Source of the DNA: Hoyosella sp. YIM 151337
Lineage (GTDB): Bacteria > Actinomycetota > Actinomycetes > Mycobacteriales > Mycobacteriaceae
Assembly (NCBI RefSeq): GCF_026041215.1
Contig: NZ_JAPEIQ010000024.1
Location: 1 to 52,054, forward strand
Reading direction: 5' to 3'
Length of the DNA: 52,054 nucleotides
Below the pieces are notes generated by a model. It saw only the letters and a program-made list of their open reading frames with translations. It did no database searches and was not told the DNA's origin. The translations under genes were made by a program, and so were the position numbers. Each line of letters begins with the position of its first letter. Position 1 is the first letter of the stretch. Shown in pieces: positions 35,311 through 43,247 of this stretch.

Positions 35311-35394
35311 CCCCTTACGGGGATTTACTCTCCTTCCGATACTACTATCAGAGGGGTGACATCCATGTAATTCGGCAGGTGAGAGCTATTTCGG

Positions 35395-35544
35395 TTATCC
35401 ACAGGGAGTCTGCTGAATCGGCGGGATTCGTGCAGCACTGACACGGTGCACCCAGCCGCGGGCCCGGTCGCCGCGTTTCCACGATTCCAGGCGCTCGGCG
35501 AGGGTTCTGAGCCGGCCCTGCTGTATGTCGGTGTTCGACGTCAT
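35395..35544 (-). CDS. Small basic protein of 49 aa
   Basis: ATG 35544 is preceded by AAGGAGG at ideal spacing, which makes translation very likely. The product begins MTSNTDIQQGRLRTLAERLE and continues SWKRGDRARGWVHRVSAARI, ending QQTPCG. It is basic, helical at the N-terminus, and unlike any family I know. The frame extends further upstream (35619) but without a ribosome site. Its last codons contain the DnaA-box-like TTATCCACA on the plus strand (35395-35403), which may be chance. It could be a small DNA-associated protein (inference). Confidence 0.6.
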   Translation of the reverse strand: MTSNTDIQQGRLRTLAERLESWKRGDRARGWVHRVSAARIPPIQQTPCG

Positions 35545-35811
35545 GACGCGCCTCCTTCTTCTTTCCGGAGGCCGCAGTAGAAAGCCCGGTGCAGAACGCT
35601 GCGCAACCTCTGCATCCATTAGATCACCGAGCTACGACAAAGTGGATGTGACCTGCATGCGCGTCATCTCCAGTCGCGTTTTGCCCGTGTGCTATCTGCT
35701 GCAAAGACACCGGAGCGTCATTCAGTCGGCCCCAACGACACCTGCCGCCTGAACGGTTTCACCGGTATAGCGCACGGCCACGAGCTGCTGGCGCTGACCT
35801 CTCCGCACGTC

Positions 35812-36846
35812 TCACATCAGCTTGTAGTGGGGGTTAGTGGCGGCGGCGTGGCGGGTGATGGTACCGGCGGCTTCGGTGTAGCGCTGGGTTGTGGCGATGG
35901 ATTCGTGGCCGAGCATTTTCGCCAGCGTATGCACGGTGATGGTGGGGTTGCGGGCCATGGTGGTGGCGAAGGTGTGCCGCAGGGCGTGGGTGAGGGCACC
36001 GGCGGTGCGTTCGGCTTCGATGCCGGCGCGGCGGTAGGCGCGCTGCACCCGGTACTGCAGCGTTCCCTGGGTCAGGCGTTGTCCGGTGAGGTTCACAAAC
36101 ATCGGATCACCGGCCTTGAACCGCGCCCACACGGGCGCATCGGCTGAGGCTCTGCGGGTGGTGCCGACCCTAATGGTGCGGGTGGTGAGGTAGTCCTCGA
36201 GGAGCGCGGTGAGTGGGGGAGAGGTGTGCACGATCCGGTCTTTGCGGCCTTTGCCGCGCACATGGATCCGCAACTCACCCACAGCGTCTGGATGTATTTG
36301 GTGGTCGCGGATGTCGAGCGCGAGCAGTTCGGCGGAGCGCAGCCCGCACAGCAGGGTGAGGGCGATGATCGCGAAGTCGCGTTCGGGCCAGTCATCCGCG
36401 CGGGCCTGCGTGCTTTCCGCGAGCGTGGACACGAGGCGGGCAACCGCCTCGTCGGGGAGGGACCGCGGCAGGGTCTTCGCGGTCTTCGGGCGGTTCACGG
36501 CCTGCATCGGGTTGCCCGGGATCACGTTCTCGGTGAGCAGGAAGCCGCAGAACCGGTTCCACGCCGACCATGTCCGCCGCACCGTCGCCGCGGACCGCCG
36601 CACGGCGTAGGCGGCGAACGCGCCGCGCAGCGCCGTCACGGTAATCGCATCAACACCGACAAGGTCAGGCTGACAGTGGGTTTCGGCGGCGAGCAGCTCG
36701 ATAATCGTGTCCAGGTCGCGCTGGTACGCGACGAGGGTGTGCGGGGAGGGCTTGCCGGAGGCGATGCTGTCGAGGAACCGCCGCGCCCACCCTCGCAGCG
36801 ACACCTGGTGTGCGGGCGGGGAAGCGGGCTCGGCCATGCTCGCCAC
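35812..36846 (-). CDS. Tyrosine recombinase (XerC/XerD-like)
   Basis: The N-terminal SAM-like domain (VSLRGWARRFLDSIASGKPS, HTLVAYQRDLDTIIELLAA) is followed by the catalytic domain with all conserved residues visible: Arg in LLCGLRSAELLAL, His-x-x-Arg in THALRHTFATTMARNP, His in LAKMLGHESIATTQRYT with the Tyr nucleophile in RYTEAAG. Length 344 is normal. It lacks obvious phage or transposon partners and lies between a plasmid-type gene and the AbiE locus, so it may be a resolution recombinase or a remnant of an integrative element. A 10-bp palindrome (TATTCGAATA, 36913-36922) lies in the upstream spacer, but I see no core site as clear as that near 50.2 kb. Confidence 0.88.
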   Translation of the reverse strand: MASMAEPASPPAHQVSLRGWARRFLDSIASGKPSPHTLVAYQRDLDTIIELLAAETHCQPDLVGVDAITVTALRGAFAAYAVRRSAATVRRTWSAWNRFCGFLLTENVIPGNPMQAVNRPKTAKTLPRSLPDEAVARLVSTLAESTQARADDWPERDFAIIALTLLCGLRSAELLALDIRDHQIHPDAVGELRIHVRGKGRKDRIVHTSPPLTALLEDYLTTRTIRVGTTRRASADAPVWARFKAGDPMFVNLTGQRLTQGTLQYRVQRAYRRAGIEAERTAGALTHALRHTFATTMARNPTITVHTLAKMLGHESIATTQRYTEAAGTITRHAAATNPHYKLM

Positions 36847-37496
36847 CCTACCAATTAATCATGAATAATCACCGTTATCCACGAAAAATCGAATTATGTT
36901 GTGCTGAAACAGTATTCGAATAGCCCTTCACGGATACTAACGCACATTTTGCGCCGGGTCACTACTGTTCTGCTGCGCAGCGCCGACGATTCAGGTCACG
37001 TTGCGTGACGTTGTCGCGGGCGGGCGCCTCAGGACGATCCATCAGCTGCGTGCCTGGTTGCCGTCTTCTGGTGGCGGTTCACCCGTGCTGCGGCTTCGTG
37101 CGCCTGCGCGCGGTCACGCATGTACGGCGCAGTGAACGGGGCAAGACCGTGACCTGCGGGATGGATCAGCCCGGGGTCGATCAGCCGGGCACGGTAGACA
37201 TTTACCCACGTTCTCGTCTTCGCCAGCCGTCCGGCCATGCCACCCGTAGTCAGGCGCTAGTTTCTGCTTGACGAATCTGACCCCGCCGGTCCAAGCGGTC
37301 CCCGGCCTCCGGGAAGCCCCGGTGACCGGCTAGTGCGGCGAGGGCTGTCTTGTCTCTGGCCGGTTTCGGCGCGAAAGCTGGCTGAGGAACAGGATCTGCA
37401 CTCGGCGGCCAGGGCGGTAACTGCGGCGCATTGGACCGGTGGGGTGCGCTCCTCCCCCGCTTGCTGTACGCACGCCCGCATTCCTGGCTTGCTTCC
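36847..37496. other. Intergenic region upstream of the recombinase
   Basis: About 650 bp without a firm gene. The minus-strand frame 37029-37238 (MAGRLAKTRTWVNVYRARLI, then PAGHGLAPFTAPYMRDRAQA) is coding-like but has no ribosome site or known family. TTATCCACG (36875-36883) resembles a DnaA box, and TATTCGAATA is a palindrome at 36913-36922. The AT-rich stretch at 36851-36925 stands out from its surroundings and may be the recombinase promoter. Confidence 0.4.
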
Positions 37497-38252
37497 CTAA
37501 TCAGCACTCGCGCTCCAGGCGATGCGCACCTCGCGCAACGCCTGTGCTGCCGTTATTTCCAGTTGTGTTTGCTGACTCAGCTGTGTTTGCCACTCATCCT
37601 CACTGGGAGCGGTCTCGAATCGCCATGGGGCTGGCAGCGTGTTTGTCGGCCCATAGCTCCGGAAAAGATGAGCAGCCTCTCTGTCTATGGCACCCATCCT
37701 GTTGAGTGCCCACAGATCCCAGAGATCACGCGGTGCGCGGCGGTCACACCATGCGACTGTTTTCCACGCGGCGAAAGCCGCGCGCGTGGGCACACGCAGC
37801 TGAGCGGATGGAGCATTGGTGTAGCGCTGGTGCAGTTGCCGTTGTTCCGTCGGCCAGTCCGCAATACCCGTGCGGCTCAGAAGCTGGACCCGCACGCCGA
37901 CTGTGGTGCCTGTTGCCTGGAGCCTGGCCACTTGCGTGTCGCGCACGTCTGCGGGACCTGGTGACCATTGCGTCGAGCCGTAGGCCCGCCGCAGTGCGCG
38001 CGGAAGCGTGCGCTGAATCTGCTGAGCGAGTTGACCGCGATTCCCCAGTGCGACCAGATCAACGTCCTCGCTCAGCCGGCCCTGCGGGAGATGCGTGCGT
38101 GATAGGGCCGTACCGCCAATGAAAAGCAGGCTGTCTGCGTACATGTCGCTGAGATGAGCAAGAATCAGCGAGATCAGATAGTCACGTTCCACCTGGCTAT
38201 CGGCTACCCCAAACTGTGCCGCGACCTGCGCCAGCTCGTCACGGCGCAGCAT
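37497..38252 (-). CDS. abiEii: AbiEii-type nucleotidyltransferase toxin
   Basis: The product has the nucleotidyltransferase signature of AbiEii toxins: LLFIGGTALSRTHLPQGRLS and EDVDLVAL (the GGxAL...DxD motif), and RAPRDLWDLWALNRMGAIDR in the C-terminal part. Known AbiE toxins are bacteriostatic nucleotidyltransferases that act in phage abortive infection and plasmid stabilisation; the mycobacterial MenT relatives modify tRNA. All catalytic motifs are intact. ATG 38252 overlaps the antitoxin gene by 14 bp, so both are one operon. At 251 residues it is of ordinary length. Confidence 0.88.
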   Translation of the reverse strand: MLRRDELAQVAAQFGVADSQVERDYLISLILAHLSDMYADSLLFIGGTALSRTHLPQGRLSEDVDLVALGNRGQLAQQIQRTLPRALRRAYGSTQWSPGPADVRDTQVARLQATGTTVGVRVQLLSRTGIADWPTEQRQLHQRYTNAPSAQLRVPTRAAFAAWKTVAWCDRRAPRDLWDLWALNRMGAIDREAAHLFRSYGPTNTLPAPWRFETAPSEDEWQTQLSQQTQLEITAAQALREVRIAWSASAD

Positions 38253-38901
38253 GCACAGACCCCTGAGACGCCATCTGCTCCGCCCGCGTAAGAGCCGCTT
38301 TCAGGCGCTGGCTGGCAGCTATCTCGTCGAGCGTGTGCGGGTCGCTGCGTTGCCAGAGAAAACGGATCGCTGCTGGCACGTCATGTGTTGCTTCACCGAG
38401 TCCTGGCCGGTGCGCGAGGTCAAGCAGGGTCTGCTCGGCCGTGGTAGCAAGAACTGGGCCCAGCTCCGTACGCATCAGCTCTGCATCGAGCTTCTCCGTG
38501 TCCCGCGCCACGAACCGGATAACAGCCCTCCGGTCCATCAATCGAATTGATTTGTGCTGCCGCGGGACAGCCACCACGGCGGTGGCCAGCGCCCTCGGTA
38601 TCGCACCATGCAGGCGTGCCGCGGAAACACCCATCAGAACCGGGACACCCTCACCGAACTGTGCGGTGGCGATCCCTGCTGCAACAGCCTCCAACTCGGG
38701 GTGCCACGCTGTGTCCACCCTGTCGCGCGGTACCACCACATAGAACCCCCGGGCAGGCTGATACAGATCACCGTTACGGACAAGACGCGCCACTTGCGGC
38801 CGCGGATGCGCGTACACGGATGCCGCGTCCTGCGGACGCATTGTGCTCAGCGGAAACCTCGCCAGCTCCGCCGGAAGACCATGCCGTCGCTCCGCCACCA
38901 C
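38239..38901 (-). CDS. abiEi: AbiEi-type antitoxin/repressor
   Basis: The N-terminal winged-helix region (MRPQDAASVYAHPRPQVARL, VRNGDLYQPARGFYVVVPRD) is followed by the C-terminal AbiEi domain (GVSAARLHGAIPRALATAVV, TTAEQTLLDLAHRPGLGEA). The gene begins at GTG 38901. AbiEi proteins are type IV antitoxins that do not bind the toxin directly and that repress their own operon by binding inverted repeats. The perfect palindrome at 38930-38948, just upstream, fits that mechanism. Confidence 0.85.
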   Translation of the reverse strand: MVAERRHGLPAELARFPLSTMRPQDAASVYAHPRPQVARLVRNGDLYQPARGFYVVVPRDRVDTAWHPELEAVAAGIATAQFGEGVPVLMGVSAARLHGAIPRALATAVVAVPRQHKSIRLMDRRAVIRFVARDTEKLDAELMRTELGPVLATTAEQTLLDLAHRPGLGEATHDVPAAIRFLWQRSDPHTLDEIAASQRLKAALTRAEQMASQGSVHAAP

Positions 38902-38929
38902 ACCTCACCCCCAGTATCACTACGCCAAT

Positions 38930-38948
38930 CGTACTCTATAAGAGTACG
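38930..38948. promoter_or_regulatory. Predicted AbiEi operator, perfect 8-3-8 palindrome
   Basis: Arms CGTACTCT (38930-38937) and AGAGTACG (38941-38948) are exactly complementary around ATA. It is 28-47 bp upstream of the abiEi start, where the promoter must lie. AbiEi proteins autorepress through such repeats, so this is the most likely binding site. Confidence 0.75.
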
Positions 38949-39314
38949 AAATCCTTAGTAACCCATTCGCCGATGAGGCAGCGGCCGCTCTCCCATACTC
39001 GGCACCGCAAACCGCCCTCGAAATACCGCTTCCTTAACAGGTCCTGCAAGGAACGGAGGTAACGAGCCGCACCCTTCCCTCAGAAGTCGCAGGCACCACG
39101 CTTCGACTAGGGCAATCACTTCCACTCAAGCGCGGCAGGGAGCTTATCTAGCAACCCTCCGGCCGGTAATCGCCTTAACAGAAGCAACCCGCCGGCCGCA
39201 GACATCGGTCCAGATGCAGGGTGGTGCGGAGTTGTCAGCTCGCGTGTACCCACACGTTTGAAAGCCCTATGCGAGTTACGCCTTCCACAGCAATTTGGAT
39301 GCAACCCATAGACA

Positions 39315-39328
39315 GCTTGTATACAAGC
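39315..39328 (+). promoter_or_regulatory. Predicted GntR operator upstream of the catabolic operon
   Basis: The perfect 14-bp palindrome GCTTGTATACAAGC contains TTGTATACAA, which fits the TNGTNNNACNA-type site of FadR/FCD GntR regulators. It is 126 bp upstream of the leader ORF and 170 bp upstream of the permease start, and a GntR/FCD regulator is encoded in the same cluster (41773-42417). The spacer 38950-39453 shows no gene. Confidence 0.65.
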
Positions 39329-39453
39329 AGTCTACGATTGCGGTAGTGATGCAGAACACGAAGGACCGAGGCCCCTGTATCCCTTCGTGGCTGATCAGGA
39401 AGGACTTCCTGTGATCGCTCATCACTTCACCATTGCGAAGGAGAAGATCGCTC

Positions 39454-39501
39454 ATGGGTACTTGGCTTGAGTTCAACAACTTGGCGGTGACTGCACGATG
39501 A
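39454..39501 (+). CDS. 15-aa leader ORF coupled to the BenE-type permease gene
   Basis: ATG 39454 lies 10 nt after a strong GAAGGAG ribosome site, and the frame MGTWLEFNNLAVTAR ends in a TGA at 39499-39501 that overlaps the permease ATG (39498) as ATGA. The permease start itself has no good ribosome site, so it is probably translated by coupling to this leader. It is too short to appear in normal gene calls. The peptide has no recognised motif; whether it has a regulatory role such as attenuation is inference. Confidence 0.6.
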   Translation: MGTWLEFNNLAVTAR

Positions 39502-40790
39502 CGATGAATCGCTCAGACACCATTTCAGAAGGCGTTCTGGAGGACGACCGGCTGATCGAGCGGGGCCCCGGGCCACGCGAGAGCATCCGCTCGCTGCGCA
39601 GGAGCCTGAGCATTTCCAGCGTAGGCGCCGGGATCGTTTCGGCGGTGTTCGGCTGTACCGGTCCTGCGTTGATCATTGTCGATGGTGCTGATAGTGCAGG
39701 GCTAACGCCAGGCCAGACAGTCGCCTGGGTTTCCGCAGTTTATGTGGTTGGCGGTTTGATCTCCTTCATCATGGGGCTCTACTACAAGCAACCGATCGTG
39801 GGTGCGTGGTCCATCCCCGCGGCCGCTCTGGTGGTCTCTAGCCTGGATTCCTATTCCCTGGCGGAGATGATCGGGGCGTATCTGGTGGCCAGTGTGCTGG
39901 TGCTCGTGCTCGGGCTGACGGGGTGGGTTCGGACGTTGGTGGCCTGGATACCGATGCCGATCCTCATGGCGATGATCGGCGGGGTGCTGATCCGCTACGC
40001 CGTCAACGTGGTCGATGCCACGGCATCTGCGCCAATCGTGGTCGCGGCTGCGCTGATCGGTTACGTCGTGCTGAGCCGCTTTGTCCGGCAGGTGCCCGGC
40101 GTGGTGGGAGCGCTGGTCTTCGGAGTGGCGGCGGTGCTGATCACCGGCGGCATGGACGCCGGTGGTACGGGCGCTGTGTGGGTAACCCCGGAGCTGACCG
40201 CGCCGGAATGGAACTTGTTCGTCATGCTGGGAGTAGGGATCCCGCTCGCTCTGGTGATTCAGGCGGAGAACATCCAGTCCATGGGGGTTCTCATCGCTGA
40301 AGGCTACCGCCCGCCGGTCAATAGCATCACCGTCATCAGCGGTACCGCGAGTCTCGCGGTGGCCTGGCTCGGGGGGCACAACGCGTCCATTGCGGGACCG
40401 ATGACGGCGATCTGCGGCTCGCCGGAGGCCGGGCGCCGACGTGAAGACCGGTACGCCTCAGTCTTGGTCAACGGATCAATCTTCGTCACCTTCGGCCTGT
40501 TCGCCTCTGTTGCGGTGACGATGGTGACCACGTTGCCCAGTGCCCTCATTACTGCCCTGGCGGGCCTGGCAATGCTGGGAGTGCTGCTCACGGCCTTCCG
40601 CGGAGCATTCGCGACAACGACGTTCCGGCTCGGCGCCCTGGTGGCCATGATCATCGGGCTGGCCAACGTCACCATCCTGGGCATATCGGCTCCATTCTGG
40701 GCGCTGCTTGGAGGCTTGCTGGTATCGCTGCTTCTCGAGTTCGACGACTTCGGGCGCTCGCGCGCCGCACGAGAAGGGAAAGAGCAATGA
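39498..40790 (+). CDS. BenE-family aromatic acid/proton symporter
   Basis: This 430-residue membrane protein has about 10-12 hydrophobic segments. Family motifs are SAVFGCTGPALIIVDGADSA, AGLTPGQTVAWVSAVYVVGG and GGHNASIAGPMTAICGSPEA. The BenE family imports benzoate-like acids with protons. As the first main gene of a cluster with an HpaB-type monooxygenase and nitrilases, it probably imports the pathway substrate. It overlaps the next gene by 4 bp (ATGA at 40787-40790). The N-terminal ~40 residues are charged and probably cytoplasmic. Confidence 0.85.
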   Translation: MTMNRSDTISEGVLEDDRLIERGPGPRESIRSLRRSLSISSVGAGIVSAVFGCTGPALIIVDGADSAGLTPGQTVAWVSAVYVVGGLISFIMGLYYKQPIVGAWSIPAAALVVSSLDSYSLAEMIGAYLVASVLVLVLGLTGWVRTLVAWIPMPILMAMIGGVLIRYAVNVVDATASAPIVVAAALIGYVVLSRFVRQVPGVVGALVFGVAAVLITGGMDAGGTGAVWVTPELTAPEWNLFVMLGVGIPLALVIQAENIQSMGVLIAEGYRPPVNSITVISGTASLAVAWLGGHNASIAGPMTAICGSPEAGRRREDRYASVLVNGSIFVTFGLFASVAVTMVTTLPSALITALAGLAMLGVLLTAFRGAFATTTFRLGALVAMIIGLANVTILGISAPFWALLGGLLVSLLLEFDDFGRSRAAREGKEQ

Positions 40791-41611
40791 GAATCGCTGC
40801 CGCGCAGGTACTCAGCACTGGGGACCCCCAGCGGAACTTGGACTTGATCTCCGCGTATACCGCCCGAGCGGCGGACCAAGACGCCGCCGTCGTAGTCTTC
40901 CCCGAGGCGATGCAGTGCGCGTTCGGGAACCCGCTGGCACCCATCGCCGAGTCTCCCCAAGGCCCGTGGGCCCAGCAGGTACGTGAGATCGCGGAATACC
41001 ACGGAGTGCTGATCATTGCCGGGATGTTCACCCCCGCACGCGCCTCAGCCTCCAGCCGACCCAGAGTCCGCAACACCCTGCTGGCCGTGGGGCGCGGAGT
41101 GGACAGCTCCTACGACAAGATCCACCTCTATGACGCCTTCGGCTTCCGCGAGTCGGACACGGTGGAGCCGGGATCGAAACCGCAGATGGTGGAGTGCGAC
41201 GGCATCCGGCTCGGGCTCGCGACCTGCTATGACCTGCGATTTCCAACGCTGTTTCAGTACTACGCCAGGGAAGGTGCCACAACGGTCGTTATCCCGGCGT
41301 CCTGGGGCGCAGGCCCTGACAAAGCCCGCCAGTGGTCGACGCTCGTCCGTGCGCGCGCCCTCGACTCCACATGTCACGTGGTGGCCTGCGACCAGCCAGA
41401 TCCGCTGACCGTCGGGCAGGACCCAGTCTCGGGCGCACCCACAGGCATCGGACTTTCCGCGATCGTCGATCCCGCGGGCCTCGATCTGGCCACCGCAGGG
41501 ACCGGCAACGAGTTGCTCATCGCTGACATCGATGCTGCGCGCGTGGACACAGTGCGCCAGACGCTCCCCGTGCTGAAAAACTGCGCACACTGGGAGAAGG
41601 CGCAGCCGTGA
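40787..41611 (+). CDS. Carbon-nitrogen hydrolase (nitrilase superfamily), intact triad
   Basis: The 274-residue product shows the full E-K-C triad: Glu40 in VVVFPEAMQCAFG, Lys111 in SSYDKIHLYDAFGFRESDTV, and Cys147 in LGLATCYDLRFPTLF. Typical flanks follow (VIPASWGAGPDKARQWSTLV). This superfamily hydrolyses C-N bonds of amides, carbamoyl groups or nitriles. It starts at ATG 40787 overlapping the permease stop, so it is in the same operon. Together with the monooxygenase it may hydrolyse an amide or lactam intermediate. The second, Cys-less paralogue downstream numbers the same residue 147 as Arg. Confidence 0.9.
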   Translation: MRIAAAQVLSTGDPQRNLDLISAYTARAADQDAAVVVFPEAMQCAFGNPLAPIAESPQGPWAQQVREIAEYHGVLIIAGMFTPARASASSRPRVRNTLLAVGRGVDSSYDKIHLYDAFGFRESDTVEPGSKPQMVECDGIRLGLATCYDLRFPTLFQYYAREGATTVVIPASWGAGPDKARQWSTLVRARALDSTCHVVACDQPDPLTVGQDPVSGAPTGIGLSAIVDPAGLDLATAGTGNELLIADIDAARVDTVRQTLPVLKNCAHWEKAQP

Positions 41612-41725
41612 CCTGCCGACACGAATTCAGAGGGGTTCCGCGACGAGGCGGAAGGAGCAGAGAATAACCCCAGCTCACGGCAGCAGCAGCATCGCCGCGC
41701 CCCATGTGATGACCGGCCACCAAAA

Positions 41726-41748
41726 GGCGACGCCTCTCAGGCGTTGCC
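41726..41748 (+). terminator. Hairpin between amidohydrolase and gntR genes
   Basis: Arms GGCGACGCCT (41726-41735) and AGGCGTTGCC (41739-41748) pair at 9 of 10 positions around a 3-nt loop, in the 161-bp spacer before gntR. No T-run follows. It may reduce read-through or act as a processing site, splitting the permease-amidohydrolase pair from the gntR-oxygenase run. Inference. Confidence 0.4.
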
Positions 41749-41772
41749 CCAACCCAACGAAGGGCAAAGATC

Positions 41773-42417
41773 ATGTCGACACTCAAGTCCGCTGGAGCGA
41801 CCGCACCTGAACTCGCTTACGAGTGGCTCAAGAACACGATCATCACCTTGCCCCGCGAGGAGGAACTTTTCCTTTCCGAAGCCCAGGTAGCCGCGTCATC
41901 AGGGTTCTCACGCACCCCAGTTCGTGAAGCCCTGATGCGACTCGAAGCGGAAGGGTTCGTTCGCCGTATCCCCTACAAAGGTGCATACATCCCGGCGCTG
42001 ACGGACAGCGATGTCCGGGCCGTGATGCAGGCACGGCAGGTGGTGGAGGAATGGTCGGTCAGCCAAGTGACACCCGATCCTGGAATGGTGCCGGAGAAGC
42101 TGTTTCATCTGCTCGAGGAACAGGAACAAGATATCGACCCAGTCGATTTCATCGCTCTCGATCTTGAATTTCACACCACTATCATCCGTGCCGCCGGGAA
42201 CCCGCTGATGACTGACTTCTACAGCTCGCTGCGTGATCGGCAGATGCGCATGGGTGTGCGCATCATCCTCGGTGACAAAGCACGCAAACAGCAGGTCCTC
42301 GTTGAGCATCGCGCTATCGCGGAAGCGATCCGCACGCAAGACCCGCAGCGCGCAGCCGAGGCTGTGCGTCAGCACTTGACCACCACACTGCGGTCCATGA
42401 CCCAGCAGCAAATCTGA
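41773..42417 (+). CDS. GntR-family regulator with FCD ligand domain
   Basis: The GntR HTH is at residues ~10-75 (LAYEWLKNTIITLPREEELF-type start, EAQVAASSGFSRTPVREALM, RLEAEGFVRRIPYKGAYIPA). The FCD domain follows, with likely metal ligands Asp and His in ALDLEFHTTIIRAAGNPLM and His in VEHRAIAEAIRTQDPQRAAE and AVRQHLTT. FCD regulators respond to small organic acids. ATG 41773 has AAGGGCAAAG upstream. It sits inside the catabolic cluster and is the obvious candidate to bind the palindrome at 39315-39328. Confidence 0.9.
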   Translation: MSTLKSAGATAPELAYEWLKNTIITLPREEELFLSEAQVAASSGFSRTPVREALMRLEAEGFVRRIPYKGAYIPALTDSDVRAVMQARQVVEEWSVSQVTPDPGMVPEKLFHLLEEQEQDIDPVDFIALDLEFHTTIIRAAGNPLMTDFYSSLRDRQMRMGVRIILGDKARKQQVLVEHRAIAEAIRTQDPQRAAEAVRQHLTTTLRSMTQQQI

Positions 42418-42434
42418 CCTCACGGAGAACCGCG

Positions 42435-43247
42435 ATGAAGATCGCACTAGTCCAGCTATCCAGCCCGGACACCGAAACCCCGGCACATCGAGTCGAGCGT
42501 GTCCGCACAACGCTTAGCGAGATGGATTCGCACGCCGACCTTATTGTCCTGCCCGAACTGTGGACAGTCGGATTTCATCATTTCGGCCAGTACCGCAGCG
42601 CCGCAGAAACATTCGACGGCCCCACGATCCAGACGCTAAGAAGGATTGCTTCTGCCCGCGAAGCTTATATCCACGCGGGCAGCATCATCGAAGATACCGG
42701 CCATGGCACGCTGCGCAACACAGCGGTGCTGATAGATCCACGCGGGCAGATCGTCCATTTCTATAGCAAAACCCACTCATTCGGCTTCAACACACTCGAA
42801 GCCCGGATCCTCGACTCAGGACTTCCGCTCCACACCGCAGCAAGGCCCATGGGTGAAGTTGCAGCCACAATGCGCGCTGACCTTCGCTCGCCAGATCTAT
42901 GGCCCGAGCTCGTCAACGCCGGAGCAGAACTCGTGATCGTCCCCGCGGCGTGGCCCGCAGCGCGGCGTGAGCAGTGGCGTTTGCTGACATCCGCCCACGC
43001 TCTCAATAACCAGGTTTTCGTCATCGCTTGTAACGCCTCAGGTACCCACGGCCGGGTCGAACTCGCCGGGAACAGCCGGGTCCTCGACCCCAGCGGCAAC
43101 GTGGTCGCCGAAGCCGGCCCCGAGGAATCCGTCCTGATCACCGAAATCGACCCCTCACTCATCGACCGCTCACACGCCGAACTTCCGGTACTCGAAGACA
43201 GCTTCCCTGACAGCACCATTCTCAATGCACGAAAGGTCCCCGCATGA
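42435..43247 (+). CDS. Nitrilase-superfamily paralogue lacking the catalytic cysteine
   Basis: The fold is nitrilase: Glu41 in DLIVLPELWTVGFHHFGQYR and Lys112 in HFYSKTHSFGFNTLEARILD are kept. At the position of the nucleophile the family motif CYDLRFPE reads RADLRSPD (residues 147-154: Arg147 for Cys, Ala148 for Tyr). The sequence around it is otherwise well conserved (ELVIVPAAWPAARREQWRLL), the reading frame is intact, and codon use looks normal, so this is not simple decay. It should not hydrolyse amides by the usual mechanism. Options are a binding or regulatory subunit of the intact homologue at 40787-41611, or new chemistry. It overlaps the DUF2848 gene by 4 bp (ATGA). Confidence 0.85.
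   Translation: MKIALVQLSSPDTETPAHRVERVRTTLSEMDSHADLIVLPELWTVGFHHFGQYRSAAETFDGPTIQTLRRIASAREAYIHAGSIIEDTGHGTLRNTAVLIDPRGQIVHFYSKTHSFGFNTLEARILDSGLPLHTAARPMGEVAATMRADLRSPDLWPELVNAGAELVIVPAAWPAARREQWRLLTSAHALNNQVFVIACNASGTHGRVELAGNSRVLDPSGNVVAEAGPEESVLITEIDPSLIDRSHAELPVLEDSFPDSTILNARKVPA

Noticed and set aside
35395-35403. TTATCCACA, a perfect DnaA-box match
   Set aside because: It lies in the stop region of a small gene with a strong ribosome site, and only one other near-match (36875) is found 1.5 kb away, so there is no cluster to call an origin.
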